From Nocardioides marmoribigeumensis (lineage in GTDB: Bacteria; Actinomycetota; Actinomycetes; Propionibacteriales; Nocardioidaceae): 64,000 bases of DNA. The notes under the pieces were generated by a model, which saw only the letters and a program-made list of their open reading frames with translations, was not told where the DNA came from and searched no databases. This document shows positions 55,516 to 62,840 of this stretch, piece after piece. Each line of letters starts with the position of its first letter. Position 1 is the first letter of the stretch. Location of the stretch: NCBI RefSeq assembly GCF_031458325.1, contig NZ_JAVDYG010000001.1:3782001-3846000 (forward strand), in the 5' to 3' direction. Made by a program: the position numbers and the translations under genes.

Positions 55516-55591
55516 CCCACCGACCCCGGCGGGCCGTCTGGGGTCAACCCGTGAGCCGTCAGCGGACCGTCCGGGGACTGGGCATATTTGG

Positions 55592-55607
55592 GGTTGACGC
55601 TTCAACC
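55592..55607. promoter_or_regulatory. Palindrome before the resolvase gene
   Basis: GGTTGA (55592-55597), a 4-nt centre and TCAACC (55602-55607) form a perfect dyad 40 bp before the resolvase start. It includes a TTGACG that could be a -35. It may be an operator or resolvase site. Confidence 0.4.
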
Positions 55608-55647
55608 ATCCCGGCCCGGACGGGCCGACAACGACAGGGGACCACCC

Positions 55648-56226
55648 ATGCCAGCCATCGTCGGCTACCGCCGCGTGAGCACCGCAGACCAGCGCCTCGA
55701 CCGGCAGATCCTGGGCGGCTGCGACCGGATGTACGAGGACACGGCCAGCGGCAAGGACCGCGACCGGCCGGGGCTCGCCGCCTGCCTGGCCTACGTCCGC
55801 GAGGGGGACACCCTGCGCTGCCACAGCGCCGACCGCCTCGCCCGGAGCCTGGCCGACCTGATCGCCACCGTGGACGACCTGACCGCCCGCGGCGTGCGCG
55901 TCGAGTTCATCAAGGAGGGCCTGACCTTCGAGCGCGACTCCGCGGACCCCTACGCCCGCTGCCTGTTCCAGGTCATGGGCGCGTTCGCCGAGTTGGAGCG
56001 CAACATGATCCGCGCCCGGCAGGCCGAGGGGATCGCCCTCGCCCGGCAGCGCGGCGCGTACGTCGGCCGGATGCCCGCGCTGTCCCCGGAGGAGGTCAGG
56101 ACGGCCCGGCAGCGGCACGCCGACGGCGTCACGCTGGCCCGGCTCGTGCGGGACTACGGCGTCGCCAAGAGCACGATGCAGGCGGCGCTCGCGGGCACCG
56201 GCGTGTACGCCGCGGTGGCGTCGTGA
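55648..56226 (+). CDS. Small serine recombinase (resolvase/invertase family)
   Basis: 192 aa from ATG 55648. Catalytic domain: VGYRRVSTADQRLDRQ with the nucleophile Ser near residue 11, HSADRLARSLADL with catalytic Arg residues, and MGAFAELERNMIRARQAEGIALARQRG including the E-helix. The C-terminal helix-turn-helix is VTLARLVRDYGVAKSTMQAAL. This length is typical of resolvases and invertases, not integrases. It could resolve element multimers or invert a segment; no target pair was identified. It starts a forward chain with two tiny genes. Confidence 0.93.
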   Translation: MPAIVGYRRVSTADQRLDRQILGGCDRMYEDTASGKDRDRPGLAACLAYVREGDTLRCHSADRLARSLADLIATVDDLTARGVRVEFIKEGLTFERDSADPYARCLFQVMGAFAELERNMIRARQAEGIALARQRGAYVGRMPALSPEEVRTARQRHADGVTLARLVRDYGVAKSTMQAALAGTGVYAAVAS

Positions 56227-56456
56227 CCGCCCTCGACGTGTCCGACCCCGTCGCCCTGGAGGCCGCCCTGGAGGCCCTGCCCGAGGGCACCTGGGTCGAG
56301 GTCGACGCCGGCGTCGAGGTCCTCCGCGTCGTGCGCGTGCCCGGCGGGTGGCACCTGCCCGGCGACCTCGCCGTCGCGTCCGCGGACGTCGTGGACGGCG
56401 AGCCGGGTAGCGTCGTCGTCCTGACCGAGGAGGGCGCCGGTGTGCAGGCAGTGTGA
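56223..56456 (+). CDS. Small element protein, unknown
   Basis: 77 aa from GTG 56223, overlapping the resolvase by 4 bp. It is acidic and Val-rich with a beta-type pattern (TWVEVDAGVEVLRVVRVPGGWHLPGDLAVASADVV). No family recognised. Confidence 0.5.
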   Translation: MTALDVSDPVALEAALEALPEGTWVEVDAGVEVLRVVRVPGGWHLPGDLAVASADVVDGEPGSVVVLTEEGAGVQAV

Positions 56457-56613
56457 GAGCGGCGCGGAGGCCGCGGAGTCGTACGACGTCCTGGCCGAGG
56501 ACGACCTGGAGGGCCTCACCCCGGAGCAGCGCGAGCGCGCCGCCGCGACGTGGGCCGAGAGCCCTACCGAGGCCACGCGCCGCGCGACGCAGGCGCTGCG
56601 CGACGACCGCTAG
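56440..56613 (+). CDS. Tiny element protein with CxxC, overlapping its neighbours
   Basis: 57 aa from GTG 56440, with a strong GAGGAGG site at 56428-56434. It begins VCRQCESGAEAAESYDVLAEDDLEGL and ends TQALRDDR. It overlaps the previous gene by 17 bp and the convergent DUF4145 gene by 4 bp. The good ribosome-binding site and acidic helical composition like its neighbours support it, but it is short. Confidence 0.45.
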   Translation: MCRQCESGAEAAESYDVLAEDDLEGLTPEQRERAAATWAESPTEATRRATQALRDDR

Positions 56614-57260
56614 GGCGCCGGAGGCTTCGCCTTCTTAGCAACGCGGGCCGCCTTGCGCTTCTCCAGCCGGGCCGGGGACTGGTACACCTCGTCCAGGACC
56701 TCGGCCATGAGTTCGACGACCTCCTCGGCCTCCTCCTTCGTGACCGGTTCGACGAAGTCCCCGTGGGCCATGTCGTTGCCGAAGTGCCGGATCTCGTGCG
56801 CCTGCTCTTGCGTGTGCTTCCGGATGTGGTCGCCGTCGCGGAGCGCGTCGATCCGCTTCTCCAGGTTGCGCCCCTCGGCCTTCTTGTCCTTGGCGGTCGC
56901 CTCGATGACCGCGCGAGCGAGGGCGCCTGCGGCCCGGTAGGCCCCGACGGCGAGGCACAGAGTCGCTTCGCTGGCGGCCTCGCCGATGTGGGTCGGCACA
57001 TCCTCGAACTCGATGACCTCGAGGTGACGCGGGAACCATCTGGGGGATGACCACTGGTGGTTGTCCGCGGTGTCCGACGGGTACATGCCCGCGCTGTAGA
57101 AGGTGGTCCGTTCGGTCGCCATGTTGAGCCGCTTGCAGTTCGGGCACTTGTACACGGCGTCTGCGAAGACTCCACCACCGATCGCCGGTGACGCGTGGAG
57201 GTGGGAGACCGGCTCCATGTACGCCAGGCGGCCGCAGTGCCCGCAGTTCGTGCTTGCCAT
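56610..57260 (-). CDS. DUF4145 family protein (element cargo)
   Basis: 216 aa from ATG 57260 (GTG 57269 would add three residues). The N-terminal zinc ribbon CGHCG with CPNC is followed by FEDVPTHIGEAASEATLCLAVGAYRAAGALARAVIEATAKDKKAEG and the family signature HEIRHFGNDMAHGDF. A coil and Lys/Ala-rich tail end it. DUF4145 proteins are common on mobile DNA and near restriction or defence genes; the mechanism is not known. The R-H-F-G-N-D-M-A-H stretch is HEPN-like. Same strand as, and 51 bp after, the integrase gene. Confidence 0.85.
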   Translation of the reverse strand: MASTNCGHCGRLAYMEPVSHLHASPAIGGGVFADAVYKCPNCKRLNMATERTTFYSAGMYPSDTADNHQWSSPRWFPRHLEVIEFEDVPTHIGEAASEATLCLAVGAYRAAGALARAVIEATAKDKKAEGRNLEKRIDALRDGDHIRKHTQEQAHEIRHFGNDMAHGDFVEPVTKEEAEEVVELMAEVLDEVYQSPARLEKRKAARVAKKAKPPAP

Positions 57261-57311
57261 GTCAGGCACCCTATGTGGGGCCGCCGACAGCGCGAGAGCG
57301 GTTCCGGCCCG

Positions 57312-58868
57312 TCACGCTGGTTCGGCCACCCAGGACTCGTCCGGCTTCCAGTCGAACAGTAGGCGCGCCCGCACCTGTTCCCGCGTGCGGCGCCCGGGCC
57401 TGCCCTTGAGCACGGTGACCCGGGAGAGCACGTCGTCGAGCACGCGGCGCTGCGCCGCCTCGTCGCCTTCGGCTGCCTCCCACGCCTCGCGGTAGGTCTG
57501 GCCGGTCGCGACCCACTCCCACCGGAGCACTGGACGCCTGGCGAGCGCCGCCTCCCGCTGCCGACGCAGGGCCTTGATTTGGGTCGCGAGCGAGTCGTAC
57601 TCGGCGTCGTCGGCGTCGAGTTGCTGGGCCTGCAGCGCGCGGATGTCGAGGGCCAGGTCGGCGGCGTCCTCGGCGCCGCCCGCGTCGGCCGTCTCGACCC
57701 GGTGCATGCGCGCGGTGTCGCCCCACCCCCGCAGGAACTCCTCGACCACGACGTCCTCGAAGTTGCTGATGGACATGCGGCACTTCGGGCAGTTGTAGCC
57801 CGGCCTGCCGTTGATGAAGTTCCGCCACATGCGCTGGCCGCCGTCGAGGCCCTCGCACGCGCAGACCACGAGGCCGCTGAGCAGCCCGCTGGTCTGCTTG
57901 CGCGCCGCCCGCGGCCGGTTCTGCGGCTTGTCTGCGGCGTCGAGCCCGGCGACCATCGCGGTCCAGTCGCCGCGCGACATGACGGCCAGGTGCTCGTGAA
58001 TCACCACGCGCCCGACGGCGTCGGTCATGACGCCCTCGCCCCGGCGCTTGCTGCCGACGTTGCCGGGGTTGGACGGGACCGCCCCGTACAGGAACGGGTG
58101 CCGGAGGATGCGCTCGACGGAGGACCACGACTCCCACGTCGTCGGCAGCCCCTCGGTCTCGACCGGCTCCCTGCCGTCCGGCAGGTCGGCGTTGTGTCGG
58201 AGCGCGCGGGCCAGGCGGGGCGGGGTGGCCCCGGCCTCGTTGAGCCACATGCGGACGCTGTGGATCGAGTCGCCCCGGCGCACGCGCTCGACCATGCCCT
58301 TCACCCAGCCGATCGTCTCGGCGTCCTGCACGTACACGTAGCCGATGCCGTCCGCGGCCCGCACGCGGCGGTAGCCGTAGCAGACCGTGCCGCCCGGCGC
58401 CCGCCCGTCGGCCAGGACCTTCTGGCGCGAGTCGGCCACGCGCGCCGAGATGTCGTCGGCGGTCATCTCGGCGACGGCCGCGAGCACGGAGGCGACGATC
58501 TTGCCGACGGGGGAGTCGAGCGAGAAGCCCTCGTTGACGCTCGCGAGCGACCGGCCCTGGTCCTGGAGCGCGCGGACCGTCGCCCAGAACGCGTTGAAGT
58601 TCCGCGACAGCCGGTCGATCCTGTAGACGACCACGCAGTCGAAGTCGGCTTCCGCGAGGGCGCGCCACCCGGGTCGCTCCGCGGGGTCGACCTTCGACCC
58701 GCTGGTGTCCGGGTCGGACCACACGCCGACCACGCTCATGCCCTGGGACTCGGCCCACTTGCGGCACCGGTCCTCCTGCACGGCGAGGGACACCGTGTCC
58801 TTGTCGCCCTTCCGCGTCACGCTCTGCCGCAGGTACAGCGCCGCCCGGCGCTGGCTACTCTCGGTCAT
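57312..58868 (-). CDS. int: Large serine recombinase (site-specific integrase)
   Basis: 518 aa from ATG 58868 with AGGAG upstream. Catalytic domain: RAALYLRQSVTRKGDKDTVSLAVQEDRCRKWAE with nucleophile Ser near residue 15, then VVVYRIDRLSRN. Recombinase domain follows: PGGTVCYGYRRV and VERILRHPFLYGAVPSN. A zinc-ribbon domain carries CAC and CPKC (about 330-360). A coiled-coil stretch (LDIRALQAQQLDADDAEYDSLATQIKALRRQREAAL) is next, and the C-terminal region ends WVAEPA. It lies 100 bp inside the right junction and points inward, so it is the enzyme expected to recombine attL and attR. Confidence 0.95.
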   Translation of the reverse strand: MTESSQRRAALYLRQSVTRKGDKDTVSLAVQEDRCRKWAESQGMSVVGVWSDPDTSGSKVDPAERPGWRALAEADFDCVVVYRIDRLSRNFNAFWATVRALQDQGRSLASVNEGFSLDSPVGKIVASVLAAVAEMTADDISARVADSRQKVLADGRAPGGTVCYGYRRVRAADGIGYVYVQDAETIGWVKGMVERVRRGDSIHSVRMWLNEAGATPPRLARALRHNADLPDGREPVETEGLPTTWESWSSVERILRHPFLYGAVPSNPGNVGSKRRGEGVMTDAVGRVVIHEHLAVMSRGDWTAMVAGLDAADKPQNRPRAARKQTSGLLSGLVVCACEGLDGGQRMWRNFINGRPGYNCPKCRMSISNFEDVVVEEFLRGWGDTARMHRVETADAGGAEDAADLALDIRALQAQQLDADDAEYDSLATQIKALRRQREAALARRPVLRWEWVATGQTYREAWEAAEGDEAAQRRVLDDVLSRVTVLKGRPGRRTREQVRARLLFDWKPDESWVAEPA

Positions 58869-58941
58869 GTCGGCTCCTCGTGTGCCGTCCAGACCCCCGG
58901 TGGTGCCAGCCACGCGGGGGTCGCCTGTCTCGCCCCCATTA

Positions 58942-58990
58942 TTACCGCTTTCCGACCCCGGGGCGCACCCAGGCGGGCAAGACCACCATG
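58942..58990. other. attR of the serine-integrase element
   Basis: Right junction. The element arm at 58942-58961 (ending GACCCCGG) is followed by the shared GCAC (58965-58968) and then native cpaF (CCAGGCGGGCAAGACC). Crossover at the AC of GCAC restores the glycine-rich loop of cpaF exactly. Confidence 0.8.
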
Positions 58991-59584
58991 CTCAACACCC
59001 TCGCGGCCGCCATCCCCGGCGGGCAGCGGGTGGTCAGCACCGAGGAGGTGTTCGAGCTCGACTTCCGGCACCCCGACTGGGTCGCCCTCCAGACGCGGCA
59101 GAGCGGGCTCGAGGGCACCGGCGAGATCCGGCTGCGCGACCTGGTCAAGGAGAGCCTGCGCATGCGGCCCAGCCGCCTCATCGTCGGGGAGGTGCGCGCC
59201 GAGGAGTGCCTCGACCTGCTGCTCGCCCTCAACGCCGGGTTGCCCGGCATGGCGTCGCTGCACGCCAACAGTGCCCGCGAGGCGCTGGTCAAGATGTGCA
59301 CGCTGCCGCTGCTCGCGGGGGAGAACATCTCGGCGCGCTTCGTCGTCCCGACCGTGGCCTCGTCGGTGGACCTGGTGGTCCACCTCGGGCTGGACCCCGA
59401 CGGCGTACGACGCGTGCACGAGGTGGTGGCCGTCCCCGGCCGGGTGGAGGGTGACGTGATCGAGACCGAGCCCGTCTTCGTGCGTCGCGACGACACTCTG
59501 GTGCGCGCCAACGGCACGCCTCCGCGGCCCGAGCGCTTCGCGCGCGCCGGCATCGACCTCACCCGCATCCTCGGGGGCCGGTGA
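58969..59584 (+). pseudogene. cpaF: CpaF/TadA secretion ATPase, 3' part
   Basis: The rest of the ATPase resumes in Walker A: QAGKTTMLNTLAAAIPGGQRVVSTEEVFELDFRHPDWVALQTRQ. Walker B/Asp box follows (LRMRPSRLIVGEVRAEECLDLL), then the His box GMASLHANSAREAL. It ends RFARAGIDLTRILGGR. It has no start codon of its own near the junction; an open frame continues into element DNA from 58880. By itself it cannot bind nucleotide normally. The stop overlaps the tadB start (TGATG). Confidence 0.92.
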
Positions 59585-60435
59585 TGGGGGCGTTCGTCGG
59601 GCTGCTGCTGGGCGTCGGCCTCCTGCTGGTGTGGAGCGCGTTCTCCACGCCGGCGCCGGAGCGGTCCGCCCGTCCCGCGTCCGCACTGAGGGAGCAGCTC
59701 GACCGGGCCGGCCTGGCCGGCACGTCACCGCGCACCGTCGTGGCCGCGAGTGCGGCCCTCTTCCTCGTGGCGTTCCTGACGGTGCTCGTGATCTCCAGGA
59801 CCGTGCCGGTGGCGTTCGTCTTCGCGGCGATGGGCGCCTACGCCCCTCTTGCCTGGGTGGCCGCACGGGGCCGCTCGCGGCAGCAGGAGCTGGCCGAGGT
59901 GTGGCCCGACGCGGTGGACAACCTCGCCAGCGCCGTCCGAGCCGGTCTCTCGCTGCCGGACGCCCTCGCCGGCCTCGGTGACCGCGGTCCCGAGCCACTG
60001 CGCGAGGCCTTCCAGGTGTTCGCCCGTGACTACCAGGCCTCGGGCCGGCTCGGCGACTGCCTCGACGCGCTCAAGGTGCGGCTGGCCGACCCGGTCGGCG
60101 ACCGGGTGGTCGAGGGACTCCGGGTGGCCCGCGAGGTCGGCGGCGGCGACCTGGGCCGTCTCCTGCGCAACCTGTCGGCCCACCTCCGCGACGACTCTCG
60201 GACCCGCTCCGAGCTCGTGGCGCGGCAGAGCTGGGCGGTCAACGGCGCGCGGCTGGCGGTGGCGGCGCCCTGGCTCGTCCTGCTCCTCATGTCCTTCCAG
60301 CCCGACGTGATCGCGCGCTACTCCTCGCCCGGCGGCGTCGTGGTGCTCGTCCTCGGTGCGTCGCTGTGCCTGTTCGCCTACCGCGCCATGCTCCGGATCG
60401 GTCGCCTGCCCACCGAGAAGCGGGTGCTGTCGTGA
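59584..60435 (+). CDS. tadB: TadB-like Tad pilus assembly membrane protein
   Basis: 283 aa from ATG 59584 (GTG 59581 possible). A GspF/T2SSF-type platform protein. TM1 is at about 5-20; two TMs are at about 58-98; the T2SSF core is VWPDAVDNLASAVRAGLSLPDALAGLGDRGPEPLREAFQVFARDYQASGRL with REVGGGDLGRLLRNLSAHLRDD; two C-terminal TMs begin LAVAAPWLVLLLMSFQP. It partners TadC and the CpaF ATPase. Intact, but probably useless while cpaF is split. Confidence 0.9.
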   Translation: MGAFVGLLLGVGLLLVWSAFSTPAPERSARPASALREQLDRAGLAGTSPRTVVAASAALFLVAFLTVLVISRTVPVAFVFAAMGAYAPLAWVAARGRSRQQELAEVWPDAVDNLASAVRAGLSLPDALAGLGDRGPEPLREAFQVFARDYQASGRLGDCLDALKVRLADPVGDRVVEGLRVAREVGGGDLGRLLRNLSAHLRDDSRTRSELVARQSWAVNGARLAVAAPWLVLLLMSFQPDVIARYSSPGGVVVLVLGASLCLFAYRAMLRIGRLPTEKRVLS

Positions 60436-61346
60436 GCTGGTCGGTCACCGGAGGGCTCGCGGGGCTGGGGCTCTCGCTCGGAGCGCTGCTGGTCGTCGCG
60501 CACGTCCAGGCCAGGCGCCGGCCCGACTTCGCCGGCCGAGTGCTGCGCCACCTCACCGACCTGCCCGAGCTCGGCGGCGGACGGGTGCCGGCGGGCGCAT
60601 CCGCCGGGCGCCGGCTCCTCGGGCTGCTGGCCGCCGGGATCGGCGACGTCCTCGGTGGGGCCACCTCGGTGCGCCGCCGCCTCGAGCGTGCCGACCTCGA
60701 CCTCTCCGTCGCCGAGTTCCGCGTGCAGCAGGCGATCTGGGGCCTGGTCGCGCTGTGCGGGTTCGGGGCGCTGACCGTGCTGGTTGCCCTCCGCAGCCCC
60801 TCCAGGGTCGTGCCCATGGTGGTCCTGACCCTGGTCGCCGGCGCGCTCGGCGTGCTGCTGCGCGAGAACCGCCTCACCGCGCAGGTGCGCGCCCACGAGG
60901 GCGAGGTGCTGGCCGAGCTGCCCGCCCTGGCCGAGCTGCTCGCCCTCGCGGTCGCTGCCGGCGAGGGCCCGGTGGCCGCTCTCGACCGCGTGGTCGGGCG
61001 CAGTCGCGGTGCCCTGTCGCGTGAGCTCGCGCGGGTCCTCGCCGCGATGCGGACCGGCACGCCGGTCTCCACGGCCTTCGACGACTACGCCGCCCGCACC
61101 GGTCTGCCGGTGGTGGCCCGGTTCGCCAGCGGGCTCGCCGTCGCCGTCGAGCGCGGCACCCCACTGGCCGAGGTCCTGCACGCCCAGGCGGCCGACGTAC
61201 GCGAGGCGCAGCGGCGGGCCCTCATCGAGTCGGGTGGTCGTCGCGAGATCGCGATGATGGTGCCAGTCGTCTTTCTTGTCCTTCCGACAACAGTCATGTT
61301 CGCGTTCTGGCCCGGCCTCGTCGGGCTCCGTCTGGTCACACCCTGA
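60432..61346 (+). CDS. tadC: TadC-like Tad pilus assembly membrane protein
   Basis: 304 aa from GTG 60432, overlapping tadB by 4 bp. A second T2SSF protein: an N-terminal TM, two central TMs (WGLVALCGFGALTVLVAL; VVLTLVAGALGVLL), then the core LPALAELLALAVAAGEGPVAALDRVVGRSRGALSRELARVLAAMRTGTPVSTAF, EAQRRALIESGGRREIAMMVPVVFLVLPTTVMFAFWPGL. The order cpaF-tadB-tadC is that of actinobacterial tad loci. Confidence 0.9.
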   Translation: MSWSVTGGLAGLGLSLGALLVVAHVQARRRPDFAGRVLRHLTDLPELGGGRVPAGASAGRRLLGLLAAGIGDVLGGATSVRRRLERADLDLSVAEFRVQQAIWGLVALCGFGALTVLVALRSPSRVVPMVVLTLVAGALGVLLRENRLTAQVRAHEGEVLAELPALAELLALAVAAGEGPVAALDRVVGRSRGALSRELARVLAAMRTGTPVSTAFDDYAARTGLPVVARFASGLAVAVERGTPLAEVLHAQAADVREAQRRALIESGGRREIAMMVPVVFLVLPTTVMFAFWPGLVGLRLVTP

Positions 61347-61360
61347 CCCTGGAGGTAGCA

Positions 61361-61564
61361 GTGCAGCTCATCGTCACCCACCTGATGGCGTTCTTCGCCA
61401 GCCTGTTCGCGCGCACGTCGAGGCGCACGGCCGACGAGCGCGGCGACGTGCCCGGCTGGGTCCTGGTGACCGTCATGACCGCCGGCCTGGTGGCCGGGCT
61501 CTGGGCGGTTGCCGGCCCCGAGCTGGAGCGCATGCTCCGCGAGGCGCTGCAGTCGGTGTCGTGA
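61361..61564 (+). CDS. Flp/Tad-type small pilin-like protein
   Basis: 67 aa from GTG 61361, RBS GGAGG 8 nt upstream. A basic N-terminal segment is followed by RGDVPGWVLVTVMTAGLVAGLWAVAGPELERML, one hydrophobic helix as in Flp prepilins. The canonical Glu/Tyr processing pair is not clear; cleavage after the Gly of ERG is a guess. The position (after tadC, before TadE genes) supports its being the major pilin. Confidence 0.7.
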   Translation: MQLIVTHLMAFFASLFARTSRRTADERGDVPGWVLVTVMTAGLVAGLWAVAGPELERMLREALQSVS

Positions 61565-61959
61565 TCCCGCCCGCACCGGGCCGTCGCGACCAGCAGGGAG
61601 CGGCGGTCGTCGACTTCGTGCTGGTCCTGGTCGTCCTGGTGCCGCTCTTCCTCGGCATCCTGCAGGTCGGCCTCGTGCTCCACGTGCGCAACACCCTCAC
61701 CTCCGCCGCGTCCGAGGGGGCGAGGTACGCCGCCCGCGTCGACCGCGGCCTCGAGGACGGACGAGCACGTGCCCGCGAGCAGGTCGCCGACGCCCTGACC
61801 GGCGACCTCGCGGCCGCGGTCACCGCCCGTGCCACCACCGTCCAGGGCCAGCCGGGTGTCGAGGTCGAGGTCTCCGCCGACGTGCCCGCCCTCGGAGTCT
61901 GGGGCCCCGCCCTGCACCTCGACGTCACCGGCCACGCCGTGAAGGAGACGCTGCCGTGA
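61561..61959 (+). CDS. tadE: TadE-like minor pilin
   Basis: 132 aa from GTG 61561 (4-bp overlap). TadE pattern: DQQGAAVVDFVLVLVVLVPLFLGILQVGLVLHVRNTLTSAASEGARYAARVD, that is, a single N-terminal TM followed by the conserved AASEGAR segment. A beta-rich extracytoplasmic tail ends VTGHAVKETLP. Pseudopilin of the Tad system. Confidence 0.85.
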   Translation: MIPPAPGRRDQQGAAVVDFVLVLVVLVPLFLGILQVGLVLHVRNTLTSAASEGARYAARVDRGLEDGRARAREQVADALTGDLAAAVTARATTVQGQPGVEVEVSADVPALGVWGPALHLDVTGHAVKETLP

Positions 61960-62393
61960 GACGCCGCACCGACCAGGGCTCTGCGCTCGTCGAGGTGACG
62001 TGGCTGTCGCTGCTGCTCCTCGTCCCGCTGGTCTACGTGATGGTCTCGGTCTTCGCCGTCCAGTCCGGCTCGTTCGCGGTCAGTGGTGCCGCACGGGCCG
62101 CGGCCCGGGCCTACTCGCTCGCGCCCGACGAGGCCTCCGCACCAGCCCGGGCCCGCGCGGCGGCTGCGGTGTCCCTCGCCGACCACGACATCCGGGCCGG
62201 CGACGCGGTCGTGACCGTCACGTGCCGCCCCGACCCGGCCAACTGCCTCGCGCCCGGCAGCCTCATCACCGCGGTCGTCCGGCACCAGGTGGTGCTGCCG
62301 CTGGTCCCCTCCGCGCTCGGTCGCCAGGCGCCGAGCTTCCGGGTCGAGGCCCGCAGCACGGTCTCCTACGGCACCTTCCGGGAGGACAGGTGA
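61956..62393 (+). CDS. TadE/TadF-like pseudopilin
   Basis: 145 aa from GTG 61956 (4-bp overlap). DQGSALVEVTWLSLLLLVPLVYVMVSVFAVQSGSFAVSGAARAAARAYSL gives one TM and an Ala-rich segment like TadE. A CRPDPANC pair of cysteines in the exported part may form a disulfide. Second minor pilin of the operon. Confidence 0.78.
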   Translation: MRRRTDQGSALVEVTWLSLLLLVPLVYVMVSVFAVQSGSFAVSGAARAAARAYSLAPDEASAPARARAAAAVSLADHDIRAGDAVVTVTCRPDPANCLAPGSLITAVVRHQVVLPLVPSALGRQAPSFRVEARSTVSYGTFREDR

Positions 62394-62824
62394 GACCCGG
62401 GAGGGACGAACGTGGCCAGACCGCGCTGCTGATCGTGGGGTTCTTCCTCGTGGCCGTGCTGCTCGTCGTCGTGGTGGTCGACGCGTCGGCGGCCTACCTC
62501 CGGCGGCAGGAGCTCGACGCCCTGGCCGACGGCGCCGCCCTCGCCGCGGCCGACGGGCTCCAGGGAGCGCAGGTCTACGAGCAGGGGCTGGGGGAGCGGG
62601 CCGCGATCGACCAGGGGCTGGCCCGTGCGCTGGTCGCGGACTACCTCGACCGCCTGGGCGCGCGACGCGACCATCCCGGCCTGGTGCCGGAGGTGACCGT
62701 GCGCGCGGACTCCGTCGACGTCGTCGTACGCGCGCCGCTCGAGCTGCCGCTCGTGCCGCCCGGCTGGACGTCGGGCAGCCGGGTCACCGGGCGCGCCTCG
62801 GCCTTCGTCGCGGTCAGCGACTGA
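62390..62824 (+). CDS. TadG-like pilus-associated protein
   Basis: 144 aa from GTG 62390 (4-bp overlap). DERGQTALLIVGFFLVAVLLVVVVVDASAAYLRRQELDALADGAALAAADGLQ is the TadG N-terminal (Flp pilus-assembly) signature. It lacks the long VWA part of full TadG, as in other actinobacterial versions. Last gene of the operon; a hairpin follows. Confidence 0.82.
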   Translation: MRPGRDERGQTALLIVGFFLVAVLLVVVVVDASAAYLRRQELDALADGAALAAADGLQGAQVYEQGLGERAAIDQGLARALVADYLDRLGARRDHPGLVPEVTVRADSVDVVVRAPLELPLVPPGWTSGSRVTGRASAFVAVSD

Positions 62825-62840
62825 CGTGCCGGCGGTCCCG

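Larger units (their letters stand above)
47509..58968. mobile_element. 11.46-kb serine-integrase element inserted in cpaF
   Basis: An integrative element with ends fixed by the interrupted cpaF gene to within the shared GCAC. It encodes a large serine integrase at the right end, a small resolvase, terminase large subunit, primase-polymerase/helicase, a repeat array that resembles an origin, a chain of tiny genes and accessory cassettes (DUF5343/Ymh-like, DUF4145). It has no portal, capsid, protease, tail, holin or conjugation gene. The content fits a phage satellite or a replicating mobilisable island better than a complete prophage or an ICE. A severely deleted prophage remains possible, but the tight packing and intact genes argue against it. 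Confidence 0.88.

Noticed and set aside
55196-55647. CRISPR-like array
   Set aside because: The repeats are 7-mers in alternating orientation with unequal spacing; no 25-35-bp direct repeats and no cas genes.
47509-58968. Transposon of the Tn3 type (because of a resolvase)
   Set aside because: No Tn3 transposase, no 38-bp inverted termini and no 5-bp target duplication. The large serine integrase and the GCAC core explain the insertion.
47509-58968. Integrative conjugative element (AICE)
   Set aside because: No FtsK/TraSA-like translocase, Spd or RepSA genes; a terminase is present instead.
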